A stretch of 64,000 bases of DNA, taken from NCBI GenBank assembly GCA_927441425.1, contig CAKMKG010000007.1:1-64000 (forward strand). Direction: 5' to 3'. Origin of the DNA: an uncultured Bacillota bacterium (GTDB lineage Bacteria > Bacillota > Clostridia > Peptostreptococcales > Anaerovoracaceae). Made by a program: the position numbers and the translations under genes. Positions 44,323 to 53,929 of this stretch are shown here, piece by piece. The notes beneath the pieces are model-generated. The model did no database searches. It had not been told where the DNA came from and was given only the letters and a program-made list of their open reading frames with translations. Within the stretch, counting starts at the first letter, position 1, and each line of letters opens with the position of its first letter.

Positions 44323-45372
44323 ATGACATATGAACTGAATGATAAGGTGAAAAATTTGGTGCCCTATGATGCGGTAGCCGGAGAATACAAGATCCGTTTG
44401 GATGCCAATGAGAGCTTCATCGATCCGGGCGAAGATTTTGGCGAGGAGTTTTTGACCGCCATCGCCAAGATCAAATTCAATCGGTATCCGGATCCCATGG
44501 CTACGGAACTTTGTAAAAAGTTTGCCGGCTGCTATGGAATCGATCCCGCCTGTGTCGTTGCGGGAAACGGTTCCGACGAGCTGATTACCGTAATTATGGG
44601 AGCATTTCTTAGGCCGGGGGATAAAGTGCTGACCTTCTCTCCGGAATTTTCCATGTATCAATTTTATGGAGAAATTTATGAAAAAACAAATATAATAGAG
44701 GGCAAACGGGAAGACCTGATGCTGACGTCAGGGGATGTTCTGGACGCTCTCCGGGAGTGTAAGCCTGCGGCAATTATCATTTCAAATCCATGCAGTCCTA
44801 CCTCACTGGTCATGAGCCGGGAGGATGTTCTGCACATCGTTGAAAACACCGAGGCACTGGTTATTCTCGATGAGGCTTATATGGATTTTTCTGATCAATC
44901 TGTACTGAAAGTTGCTGAGAAATATGATAATCTAATTCTATTGAAAACATGCTCAAAGGCGTGGGGCATGGCTTCTATCCGTCTAGGCTTTGCGGTTTCC
45001 TCGAAAAAGATCGTGGCGGCGCTTCACTGCGTTAGATCTCCGTATAATGTCAATGCGTTGACCCAAGCCATCGGCTGTGTGATTTTCTCACATCCTGATT
45101 ACATTAAAACTGCCGTTGAGGAAATTAAAAAGTCCCGTGAGCATTTGTATCACGGTCTACTGCAGCTTGAAGAAAAAGGAAGTGTCAGAAGAGTCATGAA
45201 GCCTGACACGAATTTCGTCCTCATCGAACTGGAGGATGCAGGCCTTGTTTATGATGAATTAAAAAAACGGTCTATCATCGTACGGCGGCTCGGGGATTAT
45301 CTCAGAATAACCGCAGGAACAAAGAAAGAAAATGAAGTGCTGTTGCGGGCTCTTTTCGAAATAGTAGTATAG
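44323..45372 (+). CDS. hisC: Histidinol-phosphate aminotransferase
   Basis: A 349-residue PLP enzyme. The PLP lysine is in LLKTCSKAWGMASIRLGF; other motifs are LDANESF, VVAGNGSDELI, ISNPCSPTS and LDEAYMDF. The start is ATG 44323, one base after the hisD stop, not the TTG at 44314. Confidence 0.94.
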   Translation: MTYELNDKVKNLVPYDAVAGEYKIRLDANESFIDPGEDFGEEFLTAIAKIKFNRYPDPMATELCKKFAGCYGIDPACVVAGNGSDELITVIMGAFLRPGDKVLTFSPEFSMYQFYGEIYEKTNIIEGKREDLMLTSGDVLDALRECKPAAIIISNPCSPTSLVMSREDVLHIVENTEALVILDEAYMDFSDQSVLKVAEKYDNLILLKTCSKAWGMASIRLGFAVSSKKIVAALHCVRSPYNVNALTQAIGCVIFSHPDYIKTAVEEIKKSREHLYHGLLQLEEKGSVRRVMKPDTNFVLIELEDAGLVYDELKKRSIIVRRLGDYLRITAGTKKENEVLLRALFEIVV

Positions 45373-45384
45373 GAGGGTATGGCC

Positions 45385-45963
45385 ATGAGAGAGGCATATG
45401 TAAAAAGAGAAACCAGGGAAACGGAAATTGAATTGACCTTAACCATTGACGGACAGGGAAAGAATCAAATTAACACCGGAATCGGATTTTTTGATCACAT
45501 GCTAACCGCCTTTGCCCTTCACAGCGGTTTCGACCTGAGTTTAAGCTGCCGGGGAGATCTGGGTGTTGACTGCCACCACTCCGTGGAGGATATTGGAATT
45601 GTACTGGGTAAGGCTTTTGCGGACACTCTTTCTGATAAAGCCGGCATTGCCCGCTACGGTAATTTTACAATCCCAATGGATGAAGCCCTTGCCTCCTGCT
45701 GTGTCGACATCAGCGGTCGGCCGTATCTGGTCTTCCATGCAGAATTCGGAGACTATCGTCTGGGTGATATGGATTCCGCCATGGTGGAGGAATTCTTCCG
45801 TGCTTTTGTTATGAATGCTATGGTTACGCTGCACATCAATCTGCTTTACGGAAAGAATGACCACCACAAGGCAGAGGCGATTTTCAAAGCCTTTGCACAC
45901 GCATTGAAGATGGCAGTAAAGATCCAAGGCAGTGAGGTGCTTTCCTCAAAGGGAAGCCTGTAG
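45385..45963 (+). CDS. hisB: Imidazoleglycerol-phosphate dehydratase
   Basis: A 192-residue manganese enzyme. Metal-binding motifs GIGFFDHML, DCHHSVEDIGI and KNDHHKAEAIFKAFA are present. It is the monofunctional form without a phosphatase domain. ATG 45385 lies 8 bases after GGAGGG and is preferred over ATG 45379. Confidence 0.95.
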   Translation: MREAYVKRETRETEIELTLTIDGQGKNQINTGIGFFDHMLTAFALHSGFDLSLSCRGDLGVDCHHSVEDIGIVLGKAFADTLSDKAGIARYGNFTIPMDEALASCCVDISGRPYLVFHAEFGDYRLGDMDSAMVEEFFRAFVMNAMVTLHINLLYGKNDHHKAEAIFKAFAHALKMAVKIQGSEVLSSKGSL

Positions 45964-45979
45964 GGAGGAAACACTAGGA

Positions 45980-46579
45980 ATGATAGGAATTATCGATTAT
46001 GGAGCGGGAAATTTGTTCAGCGTGAAAAACGCCCTGGATTTCCTGGAACTGAAAAATATCATAACATCCTCTGCCGAGGAAATCAGAAACGTGGATCAAT
46101 TGATTCTTCCGGGCGTAGGGGCATTTCCCGATGCCATGCGGATGCTGGAGCGTTCCGGTCTGACGGAAACCATTGTGGAAGAGGCTGGAAAAAAACCCAT
46201 GCTGGGTATTTGTCTCGGCATGCAGATGCTGTTTGAGTATAGCAATGAATTTGAAATAGTCAAAGGACTGGGGCTGATCCCAGGAGAAGTCAGCCGCATC
46301 ACGGCCCCCGGTCTGAAAATACCCCATATGGGCTGGAGCGATGTGAAAGTTGAAAATGAGTGCCAGCTGTCCGCAGGGATCGAAAAAGGCCACCGTTTTT
46401 ACTTTGTCCATTCCTACAAGGTAGTGACGGAGAAACAGTATGTTTCCCTTTACGCTGACTATGGAGACTATATACCCGGTCTGGTTTTCAAGGACAATAT
46501 TTTCGGAACCCAGTTCCACCCGGAAAAAAGCGGAGAAATCGGCCTAAAACTATTGCAAAATTTTGGAGGATTAAAATGA
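45980..46579 (+). CDS. hisH: Imidazole glycerol phosphate synthase, glutaminase subunit
   Basis: A 199-residue class I glutamine amidotransferase supplying ammonia to HisF. The nucleophile is in LGICLGMQMLF and the His-Glu pair in GTQFHPEKSG. ATG 45980 gives the expected MIGIIDYGAGN terminus; the track start at 45932 is not credible. The stop overlaps hisA (ATGA). Confidence 0.95.
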   Translation: MIGIIDYGAGNLFSVKNALDFLELKNIITSSAEEIRNVDQLILPGVGAFPDAMRMLERSGLTETIVEEAGKKPMLGICLGMQMLFEYSNEFEIVKGLGLIPGEVSRITAPGLKIPHMGWSDVKVENECQLSAGIEKGHRFYFVHSYKVVTEKQYVSLYADYGDYIPGLVFKDNIFGTQFHPEKSGEIGLKLLQNFGGLK

Positions 46580-47289
46580 TGATTTTACCGGCCATAGACA
46601 TCAAAGACGGACAGTGCGTGCGGCTCACCAAGGGAGACTTTGCCACAGTGGAAAAGGTTGCTGAGGATCCGCTGAAAACCGCACTTGCCTTTCAGAAAGC
46701 AGGTGCAGAATGGATCCATATGGTGGATCTGGACGGAGCTAAGGAGGGCAGCCTGAAAAACAGTCAGGTTTTTCTACAGATCTTAAAAAATACGGATTTA
46801 AAGATAGAGCTTGGTGGTGGAATCAGGACGATGGAAAGCATCGATTACTATATCGAGCAAGGCATTTCTCGCGTGATCATCGGCACTGCGGCACTTTCTG
46901 ATCCCGAAATGGTGAAGTCAGCAGTGGAGAAATACGGCGACAAAATCGCGGTGGGAATCGATGCTAGAAATGAGATGGTATCTGCAGACGGCTGGCTGAC
47001 CGATAGTGATATCACCTACCTTGCGCTTGCAAAGAAAATGGAGGCCATTGGTGTAACATGCATCATTTTTACCGATATTTCCAAGGACGGAACCTTGTCG
47101 GGACCGAATCTTCTGCAGCTGGAACGGATCAGTCAGGCGGTATGCTGTGACATCATTGCCAGCGGCGGGATCCATACCATAAAGGATATTATCGATTTGA
47201 AGGATATGGGACTATACGGTGCAATTTGCGGGAAATCCATTTATAAGGGAACCCTTTCTCTAGAAGAAGCGATCTCATCAGGTAAATAG
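46576..47289 (+). CDS. hisA: ProFAR isomerase
   Basis: A 237-residue beta-alpha barrel isomerase. Both phosphate-binding halves are visible: [12 protein letters not shown] and [11 protein letters not shown], with catalytic Asp residues in [13 protein letters not shown] and [13 protein letters not shown]. It overlaps hisH by 4 bases. Confidence 0.95.
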   Translation: MMILPAIDIKDGQCVRLTKGDFATVEKVAEDPLKTALAFQKAGAEWIHMVDLDGAKEGSLKNSQVFLQILKNTDLKIELGGGIRTMESIDYYIEQGISRVIIGTAALSDPEMVKSAVEKYGDKIAVGIDARNEMVSADGWLTDSDITYLALAKKMEAIGVTCIIFTDISKDGTLSGPNLLQLERISQAVCCDIIASGGIHTIKDIIDLKDMGLYGAICGKSIYKGTLSLEEAISSGK

Positions 47290-47311
47290 TAATAGCGCAA
47301 GGAGAATCATC

Positions 47312-48073
47312 ATGTTAGCAAAAAGAATCATTCCCTGTCTTGACGTACAGGACGGTAAGGTTGTGAAAGGGATCAATTTTATAGGAATCAAGGAAGTGGG
47401 CGATCCGGTGGAGTGTGCCATCGAATATGATAAGCAGGGAGCCGATGAAATCGTGTTTCTGGATATCACAGCCACCCACGAAGGAAGAGGAACCATGCTG
47501 GACGTCGTCAGCAGAACGGCCAAAAATGTCTTTGTCCCGCTTACAGTGGGCGGAGGCATCCGTACTGCAGATGATTTCCGTGAGCTGCTCCTTGCAGGGG
47601 CAGATAAGGTTTCAGTAAACTCCGCGGCAATCCGGAATCCGGCCATCATTTCCGAGGCGGCTTCCCGGTTTGGGAATCAATGTGTGGTGGTGGCCATCGA
47701 CGGCAAGAAAACCGCACCGGATAAATATAATGTTTTTGTGAACGGCGGCAGGATCGACACGGGACTTGATGTGGTACAATGGGCGATGGAAGCGGAAAAG
47801 CTGGGAGCGGGAGAGATTTTGCTGACCTCAATGGATGCGGACGGAACCAAACAAGGGTTTGACCTCGATATGCTCAATGCGGTCTGCGCTGTCGTGAATA
47901 TCCCGGTGATTGCATCGGGTGGCTGCGGTCAGCTGACGCATTTCACGGAAATGTTCCAAAAGACATCTGCCGATGCAGCGCTGGCAGCTTCTATTTTCCA
48001 TTATGGAGAGCTGACGGTGAATCAGGTCAAACTGGAGCTGTCACAGAACAGCCTGCCGGTTCGGCTGCTGTAA
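47312..48073 (+). CDS. hisF: Imidazole glycerol phosphate synthase, cyclase subunit
   Basis: A 253-residue barrel enzyme paired with HisH. Motifs: [47 protein letters not shown] and VIASGGCGQ. The ATG follows AAGGAG. Confidence 0.96.
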   Translation: MLAKRIIPCLDVQDGKVVKGINFIGIKEVGDPVECAIEYDKQGADEIVFLDITATHEGRGTMLDVVSRTAKNVFVPLTVGGGIRTADDFRELLLAGADKVSVNSAAIRNPAIISEAASRFGNQCVVVAIDGKKTAPDKYNVFVNGGRIDTGLDVVQWAMEAEKLGAGEILLTSMDADGTKQGFDLDMLNAVCAVVNIPVIASGGCGQLTHFTEMFQKTSADAALAASIFHYGELTVNQVKLELSQNSLPVRLL

Positions 48074-48121
48074 AGAAACGGTCATATTGCCCGTAAAATC
48101 AAGCTAAGATTGGAGAGAGAG

Positions 48122-48853
48122 ATGGATTTAACGAACTATTTTGCCAAGGCGCCTTTGATCCCTGCGATCATTCAGGAGAAGGACACGAGAAAGGTGTTGA
48201 TGCTGGCATATATGAATGAAGAAAGTCTTAAAAAAACCATCGAAACCGGTTATACCTGGTTTTACAGCCGTTCAAGAAACGAACTATGGAACAAGGGGGC
48301 AACCTCCGGACATGTTCAGAGGGTAATCAGCATTACGGGAGACTGTGACGACGACACCCTCCTCATCGAAGTGGAGCAGACCGGACCTGCCTGCCATACA
48401 GGAAAAGAAACCTGCTTTTATCAGGATGCCGGACTTGCTGACTTCCGCAAGAAGGATGAGAAGGAAGAGGCCCGGGAACGGAATGTATCCTCCGAGCGAG
48501 ACAACGCCTTGAAGGAGCTCTATGAGGTGGTTTTGGAACGCAAACGGACATTTGCGGAAAACTCCTATACCTGTTATCTCTTTGAAAAGGGGTTGGATAA
48601 GATTCTAAAAAAATGCGGAGAGGAATGCAGTGAGGTCATCATCGCAGCAAAGAATGCTGCCGCGTTGGAAGCGGAGGGGAGAGAAGACGCGCTGATGGAT
48701 CTGAAAAACGAAATCTGTGATCTCCTTTACCATTTGACTGTGCTGATGGTAAACGAAGGAATCGGGTTGGATGGCATCAATGAAATCCTGAAACAGCGAA
48801 GCGAAAAGATCGGAAATTTAAAGAACTTCCACGATTCAAATCATAGCAGTTGA
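48122..48853 (+). CDS. hisIE: Bifunctional phosphoribosyl-AMP cyclohydrolase / phosphoribosyl-ATP pyrophosphatase
   Basis: A 243-residue fusion. HisI (about 1-115) has [18 protein letters not shown] and the zinc/magnesium site [22 protein letters not shown]. HisE (about 130-240) has [16 protein letters not shown] and [13 protein letters not shown]. The start is ATG 48122. It closes the operon; a histidinol-phosphate phosphatase is not seen in the window. Confidence 0.95.
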   Translation: MDLTNYFAKAPLIPAIIQEKDTRKVLMLAYMNEESLKKTIETGYTWFYSRSRNELWNKGATSGHVQRVISITGDCDDDTLLIEVEQTGPACHTGKETCFYQDAGLADFRKKDEKEEARERNVSSERDNALKELYEVVLERKRTFAENSYTCYLFEKGLDKILKKCGEECSEVIIAAKNAAALEAEGREDALMDLKNEICDLLYHLTVLMVNEGIGLDGINEILKQRSEKIGNLKNFHDSNHSS

Positions 48854-48895
48854 TTTACAAAACCAGTTATCATTTGGTACCTTTACGATTCTATT

Positions 48896-49717
48896 CTATT
48901 CGATTCGGGGCTTCAATACAAACTGTTGGATGGCCTTCGCTACCCCGTCTTCATTATTTGTGGCGGTCACATAGTCGGCCGCTTCTTTTAATTCCTTTAC
49001 CCCGTTTTCCACTGCGACGCCGAGGCCGGCATATTGAAGCATATCCATGTCATTGAAGTTGTCGCCGAAACAAATAATCTCGGAAGGAAGTATGCCTTTT
49101 TTCTTTGCGTACCGCTCGATGGCGGAAGCCTTGCTTACCTCGTCCGCACAGATGTCAAAGGTATTATGCCAGGATATGGTGACGGAAGCACCCGCAATTT
49201 CAGACAGGCTGCTGAACAATTCTTTTCTTTCTTCTTCTCCTTCGCATCTGGCCAAAACCTTGTAGATGGGATCCCTTCCAATCAGGTCCATCGGATCAAT
49301 TTCCACCATGGGGAAACGTTCCTCCTCCGGCAGGTCGTTGTTGAACGCATAGAAGCCGGTTAAGCTGTTGCCGAATTTTTTCGTATAGAAGCTTTCTTCT
49401 CCATAACTATGGAAGTAGTAATTTCTGTCCGCTAGCAGGCGGAAGATCTTGATCAGGGCTTCTTCCTGAAGGGGTTTTCCATAGAGGAGTTTTCCTGACG
49501 CCTCTTTTATGAGGGCGCCGTTGCACGCCAAAATGGGAGTATTTAATTCCAATTCTTTTGCAAATTGTCTGGCACCTCCGAAGATTCTTCCTGTCGCCAG
49601 CATAAAATCGATTCCTTGGTCAGATACTTTATGAATGACCGATTTCGTATATTCCGAAAGCGTGTGATCATCTCTTAATAAGGTTCCATCCAGGTCACTT
49701 ACGATTAGTCGATACAT
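48896..49717 (-). CDS. Cof-type HAD hydrolase
   Basis: A 273-residue phosphatase with the HAD motifs SDLDGTLLRDD (nucleophile), ATGR, and ICFGDNFNDMDML, and a C2B cap between. Members act on sugar phosphates or FMN-like compounds; the substrate is unknown. It is not clear that it supplies the missing histidinol-phosphatase step. It converges on hisIE. Confidence 0.9.
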   Translation of the reverse strand: MYRLIVSDLDGTLLRDDHTLSEYTKSVIHKVSDQGIDFMLATGRIFGGARQFAKELELNTPILACNGALIKEASGKLLYGKPLQEEALIKIFRLLADRNYYFHSYGEESFYTKKFGNSLTGFYAFNNDLPEEERFPMVEIDPMDLIGRDPIYKVLARCEGEEERKELFSSLSEIAGASVTISWHNTFDICADEVSKASAIERYAKKKGILPSEIICFGDNFNDMDMLQYAGLGVAVENGVKELKEAADYVTATNNEDGVAKAIQQFVLKPRIE

Positions 49718-49759
49718 GGTTCCTCCTTTGCTTGTTCATTTCGCGTTATGCCTATGCTA

Positions 49760-50779
49760 TCAACCTTTTACCGTTCGGATGCTGATTTCTCCTGAATTCA
49801 GCGTTTCGATAGATCCGTCCCGGTAGTGAACGACAAGGCCTCCGTTTTCGTCGATATCCACGGCGGTGGCCGGTGTTCCCTCTGTCAGATTTCGTTCCTG
49901 ACCGGACCTTGCCGTTGGAATGATTAGAATTTCTTTCCCCAGGACGAAGGATCGTTTTTTATAGTCTGCAAGAAATTCCCTGGATTCCAGTTTTTCATTG
50001 ATTTCCAGAACCTGATTGATGACCTCTGCAATCAGACGGTTACGGGAAATGGTACTCTCTGAGGGCTGGGGGCTGTCAAAGAGAGCACCGGCAATATCGG
50101 CAAGCTCCTTTGGGAATGCAGCCCGTTCGGTACTGTAGTTGATTCCGATTCCCAGCACGATATAGTCAATGTGGCCGCTTTCAAAGTCGGTAATTGCCTC
50201 CGTTAAGATTCCACAAATCTTTTTCTCTTCCAGATAGATATCATTGACCCATTTGATCCGGCAGGAGATTCCTGTGACGGTTTCAATTGCCTTGCAGACT
50301 GCGGTGGAAGCTGCCGTGGTGATCAAAACGGGCTTTGCCCCATCAATGCGCGGCTGCAGAAGAAAGCTGATGTATATTCCGCCGGATGGAGGAGAGTGAA
50401 AGCTGCGGCCCATTCGGCCTCTGCCTTTTGTTTGCTCTTCGGCGATGACAACGGTACCCGGAGGGGCTCCGTCGAGAGCCATTTTTTTTGCAGTCAGGTT
50501 GGTAGACTCCAATGACCGAAATATATGGATCCGATCCGCCATAAAATCCGTTTTTACATAGGGGAGAATTCCTTCCACAGAAAGTACGTCGCTGTCTTGT
50601 GGGAGACAGTAGCCTTTGTTTGTTATGGCATCAATGTGATAGCCGTCCTTGCGGAGCTCCTGAATTGCTTTCCAAATAGCGGCTCTTGATATCTGCAGCC
50701 GATTTGCCAGCTCCTCACCGGAGACCGTAGCACCTTTATTTTGTTCCAACGCTTTTAATACATTTCCTCTGGTCGACAT
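49760..50779 (-). CDS. birA: Biotin ligase and biotin operon repressor BirA
   Basis: A 339-residue bifunctional protein. The N-terminal winged helix (about 1-60; LANRLQISRAAIWKAIQELRKDGY) binds DNA; the ligase core has the biotin/ATP loop TKGRGRMGRSFHSP and KWVNDIYL; a C-terminal SH3-like domain follows. ATG 50779 comes after AAGGGGAA. With the HTH present it should regulate bioY through the operator at 41195-41226. Confidence 0.93.
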   Translation of the reverse strand: MSTRGNVLKALEQNKGATVSGEELANRLQISRAAIWKAIQELRKDGYHIDAITNKGYCLPQDSDVLSVEGILPYVKTDFMADRIHIFRSLESTNLTAKKMALDGAPPGTVVIAEEQTKGRGRMGRSFHSPPSGGIYISFLLQPRIDGAKPVLITTAASTAVCKAIETVTGISCRIKWVNDIYLEEKKICGILTEAITDFESGHIDYIVLGIGINYSTERAAFPKELADIAGALFDSPQPSESTISRNRLIAEVINQVLEINEKLESREFLADYKKRSFVLGKEILIIPTARSGQERNLTEGTPATAVDIDENGGLVVHYRDGSIETLNSGEISIRTVKG

Positions 50780-50874
50780 GGCTTCCCCTTCCATTTGAAA
50801 GAAATTGATGGAGTACTTATGCAACAAAATCATAATAAAAAGAGTCTAAAATTTTAACGGTCTGTTCTGAAACG

Positions 50875-50883
50875 ATTATACCA
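50875..50883 (-). promoter_or_regulatory. Extended -10 promoter element for birA
   Basis: On the minus strand TGGTATAAT matches TGnTATAAT. It lies about 95 bases ahead of the birA start, and no good -35 box is seen. Confidence 0.55.
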
Positions 50884-50958
50884 TAAATATCAATATTTTG
50901 AGGCGTTAAATTTTCCGTCACGGAAGCGGCGTCAGCTACTTAAAGGGGGGAATCTATT

Positions 50959-51741
50959 ATGAAAAAATTATTACAGCAATCTCAGAAGCGGAAATTTGTG
51001 TTGCTTGGAATATTGGTGCTCCTGTTGTATCTGGTTCCTCTCACAGGCTGCAAGGGGAATGAAACGCCTGTCAGCAGCAGCTTTGCAATTGAGGACCAAG
51101 CCACGAAAGTGAGTACGGATTTTCTTGAAATCGACCTCAACGTGCCAATCCTGTCAGGGTTTGACTTTGCTGAGGACATCAACAAGGAGATTTCGGAAAG
51201 GATTGCAGCAGCAAGGGCAGAGGTTGAGTCTGCCGCATCCAACATAGAAGTGGATCAATCCCAGATGAAGGCAGGCCTGCATTCAAACTATCTTTATTCG
51301 AAAAATGGCGATCTGGTTTCCCTTTGGATGATGGTTGACAACTATACGGGAGGAGCCCACGGGCTCTATTGGATCGAACCGTATACCTTCAACATCGTAG
51401 CAGGCGAGAGATACGATTTCATCGGACTGTTCCGTGAGGGAAATGCCTCTGCTGCGCTGGTCACTGATCAAATTCTGAGTACGATCACGAAAAATCCGGA
51501 GCTCTATTTTGAAAGTGCGGAAGAATCGGTAAAAAATTACAAGAATGAGTACCCGTTTTATATCAATGGAAATCAATTGGTTGTATTTTTCTCTCTATAT
51601 GATATCGCCCCTTATGCGGGAGGGATCCAGTTCTTTGACTTTGATGCTGAGGAATTAAAGGATATTCTAAAACCGGAGATTTACGAAGCGATGAAGGATG
51701 CAACGCCAGTGAATACCTCAGGAACGATTTCTGAGCATTAA
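50959..51741 (+). CDS. Lipoprotein with DUF4163/DUF3298-like domains
   Basis: A 260-residue lipoprotein: basic N-terminus, hydrophobic core and lipobox PLTGC near residue 31. The mature part has NYTGGAHGLYW and SLYDIAPYAGG, the hallmarks of DUF3298, which also occurs in RsiV-type anti-sigma factors. No sigma factor gene is adjacent. Function unknown. Confidence 0.8.
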   Translation: MKKLLQQSQKRKFVLLGILVLLLYLVPLTGCKGNETPVSSSFAIEDQATKVSTDFLEIDLNVPILSGFDFAEDINKEISERIAAARAEVESAASNIEVDQSQMKAGLHSNYLYSKNGDLVSLWMMVDNYTGGAHGLYWIEPYTFNIVAGERYDFIGLFREGNASAALVTDQILSTITKNPELYFESAEESVKNYKNEYPFYINGNQLVVFFSLYDIAPYAGGIQFFDFDAEELKDILKPEIYEAMKDATPVNTSGTISEH

Positions 51742-51847
51742 TCCACCGGATCCCAGGGTATGAAATAAAAATTATTGTTTTCCTAGTTTTCCTATTGTAT
51801 CATATGGGTATAATAAAAATACTAAACTATTTGATGGCGGTGATAAA

Positions 51848-52276
51848 ATGAAAATTTCTACAAAGGGACGCTATGCATTGCGCTTGATGCTGGATCTAGC
51901 GGTCAACTATACGGGTGAATATATATCAATTAAAAGCATTGCGGCGAGACAGGATATCTCGGAAAAATATCTGGAGCAGATCATTACCCAGCTCAATCGG
52001 GCCGGCTATGTTCGAAGTGTGCGGGGTGCACAGGGCGGTTACATGCTGGCGAAGGCACCTGGCGAATATACCGTAGGCATGATCCTGCGCTTGATGGAGG
52101 GCAGCCTGGCCCCCGTCAGCTGTGTGGAGGACGAATGCGACAGAGCTTCTCGCTGTGTTACGGTAGAAATATGGCAAAAAATCCAGGAGGCGGTGGAGAA
52201 CGTAGTTGACAATATCACTCTGGCGGATCTGGTTACCCGTTATCAGGAAAAAACGGAGCCGATTTACATTATTTGA
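51848..52276 (+). CDS. Rrf2-family regulator (CymR/IscR-like)
   Basis: A 142-residue regulator: N-terminal winged helix (STKGRYALRLMLDLA, ISEKYLEQIITQLNRAGYVRSVRGAQGGY) and a C-terminal dimer helix. Three cysteines (SCVEDECDRASRC) are spaced 4 and 5 residues apart, near but not identical to the IscR cluster site. It lies before a sulfur-assimilation gene, which favours a CymR-like role. TATAAT at 51809-51814 is the likely -10. Confidence 0.88.
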   Translation: MKISTKGRYALRLMLDLAVNYTGEYISIKSIAARQDISEKYLEQIITQLNRAGYVRSVRGAQGGYMLAKAPGEYTVGMILRLMEGSLAPVSCVEDECDRASRCVTVEIWQKIQEAVENVVDNITLADLVTRYQEKTEPIYII

Positions 52277-52326
52277 TCTGGGTTTATCCAACTGATTCGA
52301 TACGAATTTTGAGAAATAACAGGCAG

Positions 52327-52361
52327 CATTCCGAGGCGTGAACCTCTCGGAATGTTTTTTT
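52327..52361 (+). terminator. Terminator after the Rrf2 gene
   Basis: CATTCCGAG and CTCGGAATG form a perfect 9-bp stem followed by seven T residues. Confidence 0.9.
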
Positions 52362-52415
52362 ATTCAATAGGAAATCGTGAGCACAAAATTATTTTTGGGA
52401 ATAATAAAAATAGGA

Positions 52416-52444
52416 TTGACAATTGCCGACATTGAAGGTATATT
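52416..52444 (+). promoter_or_regulatory. Promoter of the O-acetylhomoserine sulfhydrylase gene
   Basis: TTGACA (52416-52421), a 17-base spacer and TATATT (52439-52444). Just downstream, at 52463-52483, is TTAAATTGATAGGAATA, which resembles the AT-rich CymR box ending in GGAAT. The leader shows no S-box. Confidence 0.75.
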
Positions 52445-52542
52445 AATAATAATTTTATTCATATTAAATTGATAGGAATAGTATAGAAAGGGCTGGCGGA
52501 AAATTCCTACGCCCGAAACAAGAAATAAAGGAGAGAATCACT

Positions 52543-53829
52543 ATGACAGAAAAGCAAAACAAGAAATTGAGATTTGAAACATTACAGCTTCATGCCGGTC
52601 AGGAAAATCCTGATGCGGAGACTGGCGCAAGAGCTGTACCAATCTATCAAACTACTTCCTATGTATTTGAAAACTCCGCCCAGGCAGCCGGAAGATTTGG
52701 ACTTACAGAAGGCGGAAATATCTATACAAGAATTATGAACCCTACCTCCGACGTATTTGAACAGCGTATCGCCGCCCTGGAAGGCGGAGCCGGCGCGCTG
52801 GCGGTAGCTTCCGGAGCAGCAGCAATCAACTATGCGGTTTTAAATATCGCTCATGCGGGAGATCATATCGTAGCCGCCAAAACGATTTATGGAGGCACCT
52901 ATAATTTATTTGCTCATACGTTTGCTGATTTCGGTATTTCAACAACATTTGTCGACCCGACAGACGAGAACGGCTTTGAAAAAGCAATCCGGGAGAATAC
53001 AAAGCTGATTTTCATTGAAAGTCTGGGGAATCCCCACTCAAATGTCATAGATATTGAAGAGATAGCAGCAGTCGCTCATACAGCGGGAATCCCCCTCATC
53101 GTGGACAATACCTTTGCCACTCCTTACTTGCTGCGGCCCATTGAATACGGTGCGGACATCGTCGTGCACTCGGCAACGAAATTCATCGGCGGCCATGGAA
53201 CCTCCATTGGTGGCGTGATTGTAGACTCTGGAAAATTTGATTGGGCTTCCTCGGGGAAATTCCCGTATCTAACAGAGCCGGATCCAAGCTATCACGGCGT
53301 AAAATTTGCGGAAGCAGTCGGCCCATTAGCCTATATCATTAAAGCGAGAGTCACCCTTCTCCGAGATACCGGTGCTGCACTCAGCCCGTTCAACTCGTTC
53401 CTTTTTCTGCAGGGTCTGGAGACCTTATCCCTTAGAGTTGAGCGTCATGTTTCCAATACAAAGGCAGTCCTTGCCTTCTTAAAGGATCATGAAAAGGTGG
53501 AGCGCGTAAATCATCCTTCTCAGCTGACCGGTGTAGAAAAGGCCGCCTATGATAAGTATTTCCCAAATGGCGGAGGCTCAATTTTTACCTTTGAAATCAA
53601 AGGTGGAGCAGAGGAAGCAAAGGCATTTATCGACAGGCTTCAGATTTTCTCGCTCCTTGCAAATGTAGCTGATGTGAAGTCTCTTGTGATCCACCCGGCC
53701 AGCACCACGCATTCCCAGATGAGTGAAGGTGAGCTTCTCGATGCGGGGATCAAACCCAATACCATCCGATTGTCCATTGGAACGGAGCACATCGATGATC
53801 TGATTGAGGATCTGGCGCAGGCATTCTAG
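52543..53829 (+). CDS. metY: O-acetylhomoserine sulfhydrylase
   Basis: A 428-residue PLP enzyme making homocysteine (or methionine) from O-acetylhomoserine and sulfide. The PLP lysine is in [13 protein letters not shown]; other motifs are [31 protein letters not shown] and [10 protein letters not shown]. Its long central insertion ([15 protein letters not shown]) separates MetY from cystathionine gamma-synthase. AAAGGAGAG precedes the ATG. Confidence 0.93.
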   Translation: MTEKQNKKLRFETLQLHAGQENPDAETGARAVPIYQTTSYVFENSAQAAGRFGLTEGGNIYTRIMNPTSDVFEQRIAALEGGAGALAVASGAAAINYAVLNIAHAGDHIVAAKTIYGGTYNLFAHTFADFGISTTFVDPTDENGFEKAIRENTKLIFIESLGNPHSNVIDIEEIAAVAHTAGIPLIVDNTFATPYLLRPIEYGADIVVHSATKFIGGHGTSIGGVIVDSGKFDWASSGKFPYLTEPDPSYHGVKFAEAVGPLAYIIKARVTLLRDTGAALSPFNSFLFLQGLETLSLRVERHVSNTKAVLAFLKDHEKVERVNHPSQLTGVEKAAYDKYFPNGGGSIFTFEIKGGAEEAKAFIDRLQIFSLLANVADVKSLVIHPASTTHSQMSEGELLDAGIKPNTIRLSIGTEHIDDLIEDLAQAF

Positions 53830-53929
53830 CAGCATATTCCTCTTGCAAAATGGATCATAGTATGATAGGATTGACAACTATATAACAATTTTAGTATGAG
53901 TGAAAATCCATTGATATTGAGGGAGAATT

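Noticed and set aside
52445-52542. SAM riboswitch (S-box) before metY
   Set aside because: The leader is only about 90 bases and lacks the conserved S-box stems; a protein regulator is more likely.
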